Positions 11,263-20,346 of a stretch of DNA of 64,000 nt are shown one piece after another. Source of the stretch: Phymatolithon calcareum. Its lineage: Eukaryota > Rhodophyta > Florideophyceae > Hapalidiales. The notes below the pieces were generated by a model that was not told the DNA's origin, ran no database searches, and worked only from the letters and a program-made list of their open reading frames with translations. Position numbers and translations under genes: made by a program. The stretch lies in the NCBI GenBank assembly GCA_977006965.1, contig OZ345378.1, forward strand, positions 1,612,001-1,676,000, in the 5' to 3' direction. Numbering within the stretch: position 1 is the first letter of the stretch; every line of letters begins with the position of its first letter.

Positions 11263-11288
11263 AAATTATGAGTCAAGACTCATAATTT
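11263..11288. repeat. perfect 12-bp palindrome (2-base spacer)
   Basis: AAATTATGAGTC and its exact complement are separated by AA. It lies ~420 bp left of the transposon's first ORF. It could be a transposase or regulator site or a transposon subterminal structure, but no matching copy was found on the right side. Confidence 0.8.
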
Positions 11289-11711
11289 GTAACAGTGAAT
11301 TACACGCACGCCATTTATTTTTCGATCTCAGCACGGAACAGTTTGGAAAGCCCTTCTTTGTCATAACGAACGTGAGGTTTTGAGTTCTGAGCCTCACATG
11401 GTACAAGAATGTACCCAAAAGAACGATTTTTGTACCATGGCGATAATCGACGGTTCAAGTTTTGCGCTCAACCGGCCCCGCGATCGATCTTACGGTTCAC
11501 AATTGCCACTGTGTACACGTGTAGAGTACGGAAAAATGGCGCATTTTCAGCAGCGCTTCTCGTGCGCTGCAAAGCTGCAGCTTTTCGCAACCAGGTACTG
11601 TAGGGTACCCTAGCATCTGCTCTCAGTGCTCGTTCCCCTCATCTTCGTATTGCAATCCACTGTCCAAACCACAGCTTTGCCAGTCGGAACGTTTTCCGCC
11701 ACGTCGGGACG

Positions 11712-13631
11712 ATGACTGTTCCCGGTAACGTCGAATATAGCCGCGAGAGCTCGAGTGCAGGCGAAGAAGTGCGCTCAAGTCCCCGAGACAATTTGCGACA
11801 GGATTCCGTCCCTCCGAACGCCCTCGTATCGGTAAATCGTCTGCGCACGTACCTCACGCGGAGGCTCAATGAAGTACATGGAGATGTATCGTCGTTGAAG
11901 ACTTCCTATTCTCAGCTTGTTGAGCAGGTCTCTGCGATAGAGAGTAGTATCTCAGCGTGCTTGAACTCTTTAAAATCACTGGAAGAGTCACAAGGTGCAT
12001 TGCAAGCCCTGTCGAGGGTCCCTAAGCCCAGGCGAAAAATTCCCAAGATTCCGGTCAGCGAGTTTTCCAAAGGAGCGTCTTTCAAGGATGCATCCCGCCC
12101 TCTTTTGAAGTATTTGATCATTGGCACTGTGCTAAGCTTTGTACATGCTATGCCCTCCGTTCGCTTCTGGGTTTCCGATCAGATGTGGACCAAAATGACT
12201 CACTTTTCAGGTTCAATTGCCGGCTCTCAAGGTTTCGCCGCCACCCTGTTCGCGATGAGGAATAATGACAAGGTCGTCGCTAACACACCGCCCGGTAAGC
12301 TCTGGATGTTTATTCTCAGTGGAGGGCTACAGTCTGTATTGGCGAGCGCGAGATCGAAGTTTCGTCGCGCTGCGCCTGGCGCGGTACTCGAGGGGAGCTC
12401 AAGTGCTGTCACAAGAGCACCGATCCCTCTCCGCGGTGCCACCAGAGATAGTGAGACACGACCGGTGGAGCCGGACTGGCTGTCAAGATTCGCAACTACT
12501 GATGATATCGTTCAGGCCGTAGTGGATTCAATGAAGAAATTCGCCGGATCCGGAAATGAGATTTCTGCTTCATCAGGCACCGGGGGGTCTCCAGCTGGTA
12601 TGGCAGAATCCATGGATGGAAGCTCAATAAGGGGCTCTAGGACTGCTCGCAACTCGGAGTCTGCAACCGGAAGCTCGAGAAGGGGGTCGCGGAAGCGAAA
12701 GGCAGCTGATATGGAGTCGGATTCAGAAAGCGCATATCGGCGCGAGATTGTAAGTCAGATTCGCTCCACGTGGCTGGAGCCTCTGAGCAATTGCCGTCAA
12801 CAGGTTCGGAAGCATCTGTTCATGAAGCTGACTTGCGTGCTGGACAAAATCGTAAGGAGTAAGTCCGTGAGTGCGGCGCGCGCGAAAGGGTACGAAATCA
12901 TCCTGCACGGATACGAAAGTGACGTGGAGGAGATTGCGGCCGATGATCCGAATCTAGAGCACACGATTTGGAAGATCGATGATGCCCATGTCGATCCACA
13001 GGCGCGAACAGACAGGAGGAACATGGCGTTGAGGGAGAAACTGGAAGCCAACTTCCCCTCCCTTCATGTCACGATCTGCTACAAGCGCGAAATCCGTTCG
13101 ATGGGTGGATCCGGGAGTCCGTCAAACGACAGCGAAGGCCATGGTACAGTCCGTCGATTTGAGGATAAGCGCGAAAAGGTCAGCTTGCATGAAGTAGCAC
13201 ACGGAGTTCTCATGGAGGCGTTCGCAATGGAGACAATGGAAGCTACGCTTGCTGCTTCTCCTCTGTCTTTGAAGGCCGTTCACGTAATCAGCATTGCTCT
13301 AAGAGGGCTCATCGTGACCGTTCTTGACGCGCACCGGGAGCGAAAAGTAGGTCTGTCTTCAGCAGAAAAGGCAGCATTCGGTTCAGATGTATCTCTAAAT
13401 GACGAGTCTAATAACAAGTTCATGGTCATGATCGAGAAGACGGCTCCGAATGGAAAAATGAGTGAATTCTACAATAAGTGCTACGCTGCGAAATTTCAAA
13501 CGACCGACCGAGAGCTTGCGCAGGAGAGCAACAGGGGAGAAGGTAGAGCCGAACAAGGACGCGCTGGGGAAATTTCACCTGCATTGGGGTCCGGAATGTC
13601 ACTGCTTGGCGCGTGGACGGAATTCAACTGA
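11712..13631 (+). CDS. unknown 639-aa protein, accessory ORF of the Tnp2-like element
   Basis: I do not recognise a family. Residues about 40-95 are heptad-like (LVSVNRLRTYL ... VEQVSAIESS) and likely coiled coil. A Ser/Gly/Arg-rich low-complexity stretch with a basic GSRKRKAAD motif (possible nuclear signal) lies at about 295-330. A mixed alpha region follows to about 600, and the tail is Gly/Glu/Arg-rich. The long intronless frame and smooth composition argue that it is real. It converges tail-to-tail on the transposase with ~200 bp between. A DNA-binding or regulatory helper role is conjecture. Confidence 0.7.
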   Translation: MTVPGNVEYSRESSSAGEEVRSSPRDNLRQDSVPPNALVSVNRLRTYLTRRLNEVHGDVSSLKTSYSQLVEQVSAIESSISACLNSLKSLEESQGALQALSRVPKPRRKIPKIPVSEFSKGASFKDASRPLLKYLIIGTVLSFVHAMPSVRFWVSDQMWTKMTHFSGSIAGSQGFAATLFAMRNNDKVVANTPPGKLWMFILSGGLQSVLASARSKFRRAAPGAVLEGSSSAVTRAPIPLRGATRDSETRPVEPDWLSRFATTDDIVQAVVDSMKKFAGSGNEISASSGTGGSPAGMAESMDGSSIRGSRTARNSESATGSSRRGSRKRKAADMESDSESAYRREIVSQIRSTWLEPLSNCRQQVRKHLFMKLTCVLDKIVRSKSVSAARAKGYEIILHGYESDVEEIAADDPNLEHTIWKIDDAHVDPQARTDRRNMALREKLEANFPSLHVTICYKREIRSMGGSGSPSNDSEGHGTVRRFEDKREKVSLHEVAHGVLMEAFAMETMEATLAASPLSLKAVHVISIALRGLIVTVLDAHRERKVGLSSAEKAAFGSDVSLNDESNNKFMVMIEKTAPNGKMSEFYNKCYAAKFQTTDRELAQESNRGEGRAEQGRAGEISPALGSGMSLLGAWTEFN

Positions 13632-13834
13632 TCGCGTACTGGGATTTCAGTGGTCTTTCTGAACCATCTTCGCGTGTTTGCTATTTTCTCTTATGTTTTG
13701 ATGTATTTCTGGGTTAACATATTCTGTAAATTGTTCTGATCTTCATTTATGCCTTATGTACGAATAGCATATTGAAGTGAGCTATTCGAAACGTCTTTTC
13801 TCCTTCATTTTGAACTGCACCGGGCGTTTCGTAC

Positions 13835-16800
13835 TCATCCTTTTCGCGGAGGGTATCCTTGCTCTCTACCTTGTGCATAGAAGGCTCCCGGGGCTTCCAA
13901 TACTCGGCGTGCCCCATGCGACAGCTCTGCCCCCTGAGCAGTTGGCCTGCAAATATGCGGACTGCAATCATGAAGAACAGCAGCTTTTAGAAGAGTTTGC
14001 AATCTAATCTCCACAAAAGATATTGTGGTGCCAACTTGAAATCTTCCACTGTGACCATGAAAATCGCTTTCAGTGGAAGCAGAGGAAGCTTTCTGACACG
14101 GTCGTAAAGCAGCCCATGCGTCTTGATCATCATTCTGCAAATGTCTTCTAACGAATACAACCACAGCCCACATTGCTGGCTCTTCTGCAACTCCTTCCAT
14201 TTCTTCTCCAGCGCTTTGTCGGTGCACGACGAACGGTATATGGAAACTTGTGTCACTGTGTCGGTACACTAGCACTTCGACGACGTCTCCTGCAGCTAGA
14301 GACAAAAGGGGAATCCCATTCTTCGAAGTAGCCCGGATAGAATCTCCCATCTCAATTGATATAGCATTGTCGAGCAGCCCAGCGTCCCGAAACGCATCGT
14401 ACACCTGTGATCGAGGCTCTGTTGTGGGGAATTGAGTCATAGTGAAAGAGGACAAGCTCCCTCTCAATACCCAAGAACAGGCAAGGTCTGTGGGAAGGGA
14501 AAAGCGAGGCGATATGACCGATTTACGCTCAGCGGCAAGGAAGCTAGGTACACAACAAGAAGGTCCGAAGGCTCTCCTGACCAGAATCTTTTCCACAGCT
14601 GTAAGCCTTCCATGCTTTTCAATCACCGATTCGCGTCCGACAAGTAAGCGATAGCATCCCAGAATCGCACGGTCGTCCCCAGAGACCGCATTGTCGACAA
14701 GCATTGTTAACCGGGCTTGCCAGTCATTAAATATTGCGCTGCTCATGGAATGGATTTGTATGTCCTTATTGTTGCTTTGCTGTATGGCGCGTTTCAGGCT
14801 CTGATGAGCCTTTTCCAGAGAAAGCTCTCCCACTCTGGAGATATGGCCAACCATTGGTAATGTAGAGTACGCAAGCTCCAGCAGCCTGTGGACATTCGGC
14901 TTGTCCACACATCTCCGCGAAACCAGGCAGCTGAGACGCAGCTTTGAAAGCTCCGATTTACGGGCTCTAGAAATGGATCTGCCCTCCAGCTCCAACACAT
15001 CTTCATCATTCATGGAGCAAATTGACTGCAGACGACCAACGTGAGCGCTGACCATTTTTTGCAACCCGCTCAAATGGCGCATTCCACTGTCGCAGTTAAA
15101 AGAGGCCACCATAGCGGCAGAATCGTTATTTCGGCACGGCAGTCTCCACAAAGAAGCGATTAGTCTGGACGCAGAACCAACAATTGCAATTGCTTCTTGG
15201 CAATGTCGTGAGGGTCGATGCCGAGAATCGTGTGTGAGCTCTTCAGCCGCGCATGCCTTCCGAAACCCGTGTTCCGCCACAACAGACAGTGCGTACAATT
15301 CTGTCATTGACATAGAGTAGAGACCCTTCTTGCCCATATCGAACAGCCTATTCTGCGCAGGAAGGTCACAATCTTTTAGAAAGCCAATCATGTAGGCCTC
15401 AGTCGATTGTCGGTATTGTTTGGATGGCAGAAGCTTAAATGCCATGTTAACACAGTCTCTGAAATGACCCGTTAACAAGTGATCCGGTGCTACAAAGCAC
15501 GATTTGTACGGATCCAAATATCCACTTAGTAGTGGAGTCCCATCACAAGTAGTTGGAATCCGTGGTCTGGCTTCCAACATGGCTTGTCGCAGCGAGTGCA
15601 ATGGAAGATCCATTGATCCTGCATCCGGCTTCATGCCTAGAAGCCTGGATGATTCAGGCCCTGCGTCACAATCCCGCATGGCCAAGTGCTGGTAGTAGCC
15701 ACGGCCTGATGAGCTCTTCAATCCGAAGTGATCCTGTGATGTATATCTACTTCCAAACAGACCACTGCATCGTCTCGTGAATTTACACAAATGACAGCAT
15801 GCATTGGCTGTGTGTCCTAGCGTGTCCAGTGCAGCATTTAACGCAGGGGTATCTCCAATGCAGCCCACGAGGTCAAGGAAGATTCTTCGTTGTCTGCCGC
15901 ACGCGTCTATGTCGATGAAGCCGTCCGTCATGCCTTTCACAATGTCGTTTTGTATTCGCGCAAACACTGCAGAGCTCTTTACACCTGGAGGGCAAAGTGA
16001 GATTATTCGTACTGCATTCGATGCTGCACGCGCTTGCAGAGGCAAATTTAAACAAACCATGTAAACCCCGTCACCCGAGGCAGACTTTCCTTTTGCCACT
16101 TCGAACCCGTCCCAAAATAGTAGAAAACGGTAGATAAAGTACTCCTCACCAGACTCAAGCCGGCCCATACTACTGACTGGTTGGAAGTGTTGTGGACCTC
16201 GTGGACCGGAGTGCGCCTTCCACAGTTTGCAACTTGTGATATCACGGGACAGCCCCGGAGAGGAGTTTGAAATTGGAGAGCACAGCTGTTCAGGATGTCT
16301 GCCGTCACGTATTCGCGTCTTTCCGGACGTGAGAGCGTGGTCACTTTCCGTCGATAGCCCTGAAATTGATTCCTCTAGGTTCTTGTTGCCTGGCACCCAA
16401 AACACGTGACGGTCCCGTTCCTCATTTTCTGTCCAAAACCGATGAACAACAGCAAGTCGAGATCCTGCACTCAGCCTATGGAGTTCCGTTTCTTCACTGC
16501 AGCGTGTCTCACACGGTCGAAGAAGACAAACTATATCTCCCGGCTTCACAACGGGCTTTTTCCATCCGGCCCACGCCTGATCCATTTGCAATCTCCGTTC
16601 ACGCATCGCCTCCTTCCGTTGTCGCCTGAACTCGGTCATCTCAGGGGATGTTTTCTTTTTCTTGTGACGAGGAAGACCATCGTCCTCCAAATCGTCGTCC
16701 TCCTCCTCTTCGTTTTCTAAGGGTCTTTCCGGTACGTCTACCGTTACAGAATCTGACGGTGATCTGTATGCTGCGAATTCGAGAATCCTACCAAGATGGT

Positions 16801-18007
16801 GGTCGCGATCTTCGGCACAAGCTCCGAAAATAGGCTGCTCTAGACCTGTTCCGTACCTACAGCAATGGTGAACTGTCCAAAGCGAAGTGATTGTTCCGCG
16901 GAGACGAGCGTGGCCGTCCCTGTTTAGTCCATGCTTGAATGCCGTACTAAGCTCTTGGCATAAATCGGATTGCCCCAATATGCATACTTGGATCACGTCA
17001 TCGACTTCCGCGTGCAAGCTTCCCGTTCCGTCGGCCCTCCATCCCTCCGAGTCAACACTAATGGATCGAGGAAGCCCGTAAAAGTACTCACGAGCGGCGA
17101 CAATTGGCCATATGTCAACGCATTCTTCGACGTTAATCGCAGCTAAGCTTCCAGCACCACTGCTCCTGTGTGCGGCCAAGCTTGTAGATTTCAAAATGTC
17201 TAGAACTGGTCCCGTTGCCAAATCTGATCGCGCGTACTCACTGGGAAGCACCGTGCGTACAGACACTTGCGGTACGCCATCCGCAGAATACGTCGTCGCC
17301 CGTGCACCTGCTTTCGATGTGTCAACTCTTTCAAAGGTATCAGAGCATCGAACTGCAAGTGAATCGAACAGCGCAGACCGGATCTTGCTTGCAAGTGTAG
17401 TGTAATGTGGAAGACAGGAAATACTCGCTCTTTCCAATCTAAGATCGTCGTCGGCAGAAGATTCCAGAGTCCGAGTCCCCGAGCCCACTCTAGGCAGCCG
17501 CCAAAACGCATCCGCAATCATACGCATCGCTTGATACTGGTACTTAGTGAGTTTTTGGGAACCGTTCGTCATGAGAAGACCCCATAGCACTCGCCAGTTC
17601 CATATCTTCAAACGCGATGTGCCATCTGAATCTTGTTCTGAGATAGACGGCTCTGCTTCCGTGTTCAATAGTCCAGCGACTCCGGAACCGTCTGGAAGCA
17701 GTGATATGGCGTCCACGCCAACTTCATCTGTGTCGACAGGCTCGTCCATAAATAAATCTCCTCCAGAAGCACCTTGACGGTCGTCTTCGCCTTCTCCGTC
17801 AACACTGACATGCTCGCCCCGGAGAGAAAAGCTAGCATTCCCGCTTAAGTCGGCACTAAAGGAGCACGAGATAGATGTAGTATGACCTTCGTTGGCGTTT
17901 TTCTCGCCTCCTTCTGCAGGTTGCGCACCACGAGTATCGTCGTTAACATCTTTATCCCGCACTTGAAACCTGAAACGGCTTCTGCGCTTTCGATGCGCAT
18001 GGGACAT
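13835..18007 (-). CDS. Tnp2-like DDE transposase
   Basis: About 1390 aa from the first ATG at 18007. The frame is open ~75 bases further upstream but contains no ATG there. The N-terminus is basic (HRKRRSRFRF), followed by an acidic/Ser-rich region, and a Glu/Asp tract next to a Lys run lies near residue 445. The block at about 630-760 recalls the Tnp2 transposase family of CACTA/EnSpm-type elements: FWDGFE with its Asp, a VYMVCLNLP segment, a CPPG turn, GCIGDTPAL with the second Asp, then GHTANACCHLCK with Cys pairs. These Asp residues would be the first two catalytic acids; I did not locate the third with confidence. The frame has no stop, so the element may be recently active. The divergent partner ORF starts at 18626. 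Confidence 0.7.
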   Translation of the reverse strand: MSHAHRKRRSRFRFQVRDKDVNDDTRGAQPAEGGEKNANEGHTTSISCSFSADLSGNASFSLRGEHVSVDGEGEDDRQGASGGDLFMDEPVDTDEVGVDAISLLPDGSGVAGLLNTEAEPSISEQDSDGTSRLKIWNWRVLWGLLMTNGSQKLTKYQYQAMRMIADAFWRLPRVGSGTRTLESSADDDLRLERASISCLPHYTTLASKIRSALFDSLAVRCSDTFERVDTSKAGARATTYSADGVPQVSVRTVLPSEYARSDLATGPVLDILKSTSLAAHRSSGAGSLAAINVEECVDIWPIVAAREYFYGLPRSISVDSEGWRADGTGSLHAEVDDVIQVCILGQSDLCQELSTAFKHGLNRDGHARLRGTITSLWTVHHCCRYGTGLEQPIFGACAEDRDHHLGRILEFAAYRSPSDSVTVDVPERPLENEEEEDDDLEDDGLPRHKKKKTSPEMTEFRRQRKEAMRERRLQMDQAWAGWKKPVVKPGDIVCLLRPCETRCSEETELHRLSAGSRLAVVHRFWTENEERDRHVFWVPGNKNLEESISGLSTESDHALTSGKTRIRDGRHPEQLCSPISNSSPGLSRDITSCKLWKAHSGPRGPQHFQPVSSMGRLESGEEYFIYRFLLFWDGFEVAKGKSASGDGVYMVCLNLPLQARAASNAVRIISLCPPGVKSSAVFARIQNDIVKGMTDGFIDIDACGRQRRIFLDLVGCIGDTPALNAALDTLGHTANACCHLCKFTRRCSGLFGSRYTSQDHFGLKSSSGRGYYQHLAMRDCDAGPESSRLLGMKPDAGSMDLPLHSLRQAMLEARPRIPTTCDGTPLLSGYLDPYKSCFVAPDHLLTGHFRDCVNMAFKLLPSKQYRQSTEAYMIGFLKDCDLPAQNRLFDMGKKGLYSMSMTELYALSVVAEHGFRKACAAEELTHDSRHRPSRHCQEAIAIVGSASRLIASLWRLPCRNNDSAAMVASFNCDSGMRHLSGLQKMVSAHVGRLQSICSMNDEDVLELEGRSISRARKSELSKLRLSCLVSRRCVDKPNVHRLLELAYSTLPMVGHISRVGELSLEKAHQSLKRAIQQSNNKDIQIHSMSSAIFNDWQARLTMLVDNAVSGDDRAILGCYRLLVGRESVIEKHGRLTAVEKILVRRAFGPSCCVPSFLAAERKSVISPRFSLPTDLACSWVLRGSLSSFTMTQFPTTEPRSQVYDAFRDAGLLDNAISIEMGDSIRATSKNGIPLLSLAAGDVVEVLVYRHSDTSFHIPFVVHRQSAGEEMEGVAEEPAMWAVVVFVRRHLQNDDQDAWAALRPCQKASSASTESDFHGHSGRFQVGTTISFVEIRLQTLLKAAVLHDCSPHICRPTAQGAELSHGARRVLEAPGAFYAQGREQGYPPRKG

Positions 18008-18625
18008 GACGAAATATTGGTGCTTGGACTTGTACCACTTTCGCACGAGCCTGGCTAGTTGTTTGACAGATTTGGTGATCAACGAACTCGTGCTCGGCGT
18101 GTAATTATACGTATACGTAATCGTGCATCGCTATAGCGCTCTTTCGCCTCATACTTCCATCATTTATATGCAGATTGTGGAAACCATCCTTGTTCGAACA
18201 TTTTTCCTCTACGACGATCGCTAATCAAATTCTAATCCTTGAGCTTTGAAATAAAGTCTAACCCCCGTGAGGGGTGGTTTCCAAGCACCCTCATCCCTGG
18301 AAAATAACCCATTCACTATGGCTACAACTCTCATCAAAAGCTATATCGTCGAGTAGTACGTATTTTTAAAAATATTTGCCGACAGTATATACGACGCTGT
18401 CTCCAGGACTGCCTCCGCGTATGACCGCAGTCATACATGAATGCACTCTTTCGGCAACGTCAACGTCTGTCCCTAGGGAAATTCATGGCCATCAGGCTGA
18501 CTTAGGAGAAACTCCACGTATTTCACCACGGGCACTTGATTTCCCGCCAGCGCTCTCCGTGCATCCCATCCCCGACGATATCCTGATCAAATAGCCTCTC
18601 CAGAGGCAAGCACCATCGGTTCAAA
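18008..18625. other. divergent promoter region of the Tnp2-like element
   Basis: About 620 bp between the transposase (-) and the 363-aa ORF (+). It contains an ATACGTATACGTAA palindromic stretch near 18106 and a small CCCCCGTGAGGGG hairpin near 18261. No gene is supportable. Confidence 0.5.
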
Positions 18626-19717
18626 ATGCCCGATGCTCGGAGAATTGCACCGCGCCCACCGCGAGACTTTCCGCCATCCCCACAGTTTCCATCTAGCCCT
18701 TATTCGAACACCCCTCGCTTCATGCGTGAAACTGCAGAGGATATCAAGGATCTACGTCGTTCTCACGCTGATCTTGCAGCCCGCATGGAAAGACTAACAC
18801 AGAGGCAAGACATGGAGGATCAGCGTATGGCTGCGTACAGCTTAAGAAGCTCTACCTTGAACACCGCTGCAGCAGTTCAAAGATGTGTACTATTCGCCCG
18901 TTCGCGGGCGCTCGCAATTCTCCGCACTGGAAGCACTGAGCTCGGACACAGACCTCCGAGCCTTTGCGCTTTTAACAGTATCGTCAACGTCGTCCTTAAG
19001 TCGCAGCCTTCCGATGTCAGTCTTCAGGAGTTCTGCATGATTGTTGCAGATTTGAAGCGTCGCCCGTCAATTGCGTGCCGCTTTCTACCGTCCAGATACT
19101 ACACAACATATCCGAGTGCTGCGAGAACATCTCGGTTAGCAATTCTTTTCGATTCGTACAAGGACATTTGCGAGGCGCTCAATATTGACGTTCATGCGAG
19201 AGATGTAGGGGCATACAAGGAACGATGCGATACATCACGTGCTTTGCGCGCAGTTCAGATACTTGGAGTCCAGGTGGAGACAGACCACGACCGAAAAATA
19301 CTACTTGGTCATAGCCGTGTACCTGGTCCATACAACTCTGCATTCCTGGAGCAAAGGCCGCCCGGATGGATACATAATGCGTGGGAAACAGGATTCGAAT
19401 TCAAGTTTGGAGATACATCCACAATTATTCCCCCACTGGCTACAGCGCATGGTGCTCAAACGCCATCTGTCCACAACACAACGGACTTCAATTCCCTACC
19501 TCCCCTTGAGGACCACTTTTCGATCACATGGGAGAGAATGAAAGTGGGGCCGTCCTGTGGAAATCGTCCCGAGGATATCCCTGGTCTTCTCCGTTCGTTT
19601 TTTCCAGCGCTTGTTCTGCGCACCCGAGAGCTCACAACCTCTTGTCGAATGATCTTTAGGACACGATTGCAAGGTCGCTATCCCACAGAGCTCATGACTA
19701 CTGGTGTTCTTCCATAA
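18626..19717 (+). CDS. unknown 363-aa protein, second accessory ORF of the Tnp2-like element
   Basis: I do not recognise a family. The N-terminus is Pro/Arg/Ser-rich (1-30). A predicted coiled coil (about 35-70, ETAEDIKDLRRS...LAARMERLTQRQ) is followed by a folded mixed region to the end. There is no membrane segment or signal peptide. It is transcribed divergently from the transposase across a 0.6-kb spacer, an arrangement that suggests a shared promoter. The coiled coil near the N-terminus recalls the 639-aa ORF in layout, but I see no sequence similarity between them. Confidence 0.65.
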   Translation: MPDARRIAPRPPRDFPPSPQFPSSPYSNTPRFMRETAEDIKDLRRSHADLAARMERLTQRQDMEDQRMAAYSLRSSTLNTAAAVQRCVLFARSRALAILRTGSTELGHRPPSLCAFNSIVNVVLKSQPSDVSLQEFCMIVADLKRRPSIACRFLPSRYYTTYPSAARTSRLAILFDSYKDICEALNIDVHARDVGAYKERCDTSRALRAVQILGVQVETDHDRKILLGHSRVPGPYNSAFLEQRPPGWIHNAWETGFEFKFGDTSTIIPPLATAHGAQTPSVHNTTDFNSLPPLEDHFSITWERMKVGPSCGNRPEDIPGLLRSFFPALVLRTRELTTSCRMIFRTRLQGRYPTELMTTGVLP

Positions 19718-19720
19718 ATC

Positions 19721-19960
19721 TTACACGCATTCGTGCAATAGCGCTCCATTGCTTCCCGTAAGAGCATAATCTAACCCTTCCTCTTCGCACAACTGCACTA
19801 TGCCATATCCGGCAATTAGTACGTACTGCATGTGATCCGCAACATAGTGTTCAAATGGGAGACGTAGAGATTTATTGCGGGTTTCCCTCGCGCAAGCTGG
19901 TAAATGGTAATAAGCACGTTGAAATCGAAATGACTTTACGCTAGAGTGTTCCAATTTCAT
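19721..19960 (-). CDS. possible small ORF (79 aa), uncertain
   Basis: The frame from the ATG at 19960 ends three bases from the stop of the convergent 363-aa ORF. The C-terminal half (LCEEEGLDYALTGSNGALL) has protein-like composition, but the length is within what chance allows and no family is evident. It might be a last exon of something or a remnant in the transposon's right flank. Confidence 0.22.
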   Translation of the reverse strand: MKLEHSSVKSFRFQRAYYHLPACARETRNKSLRLPFEHYVADHMQYVLIAGYGIVQLCEEEGLDYALTGSNGALLHECV

Positions 19961-20346
19961 GTTAATTTCGTTCTCGTCGTTCTTGCTGTGCGAAGTGGAC
20001 ACCAGCTGGTGTGGTTTGGTCTTTCTACCACATGCTCCAGTCGAGTACCATAAACCTAGCAGTAAGCTGGTTTGTACGTCGTCTCTCTAGCGTTTTCAAA
20101 AAATTAAATGCAAACTATACTGTGCGGTTTATGTCCAGCAGAGCCATACCTTCAAAGGTCCCCCCACTGTCCGAAAAAAACCATCATACCATGAAAGGCG
20201 GTTCAAACCGACTGTAATGACACTACAAACCAATATCCCATAAATTTCACTCCTCCAGTGCATCTCACATATTCCCCTCACGTCCATCGTCGGAAGACAC
20301 CTCGCTCCCAACTCCTCTCCTCTCCCCCACCAACACGGCCGGACGA

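Larger units (their letters stand above)
8989..11711. other. repeat-rich non-coding region
   Basis: 2.7 kb without a convincing gene. It holds two diverged direct repeats (about 10320-10660 and 10709-10990) and a perfect 12-bp palindrome at 11263-11288. A 16-base direct repeat (ACCACTTAAGCTCGG core) also occurs near 9427 and 9561. A 247-codon minus-strand frame at 8822-9565 runs antisense through the CBS gene start and looks spurious. Confidence 0.5.
11712..19717. mobile_element. multi-ORF DNA transposon (Tnp2/CACTA-like), ends not defined
   Basis: Three large ORFs form one unit: an unknown 639-aa protein (+), a ~1390-aa transposase (-) converging on it, and an unknown 363-aa protein (+) diverging from the transposase promoter. 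None resembles the surrounding host genes. The coordinates cover the ORFs only. I could not identify terminal inverted repeats or a target-site duplication, so the real element may extend into 9-11.7 kb and up to ~20.2 kb. Superfamily assignment rests on the Tnp2-like catalytic block of the transposase. Confidence 0.65.

Noticed and set aside
20219-20227. CACTACAAA, resembling a CACTA transposon terminus, right of the Tnp2-like element
   Set aside because: The orientation is that of a left end pointing away from the element, and no partner was found on the left side.
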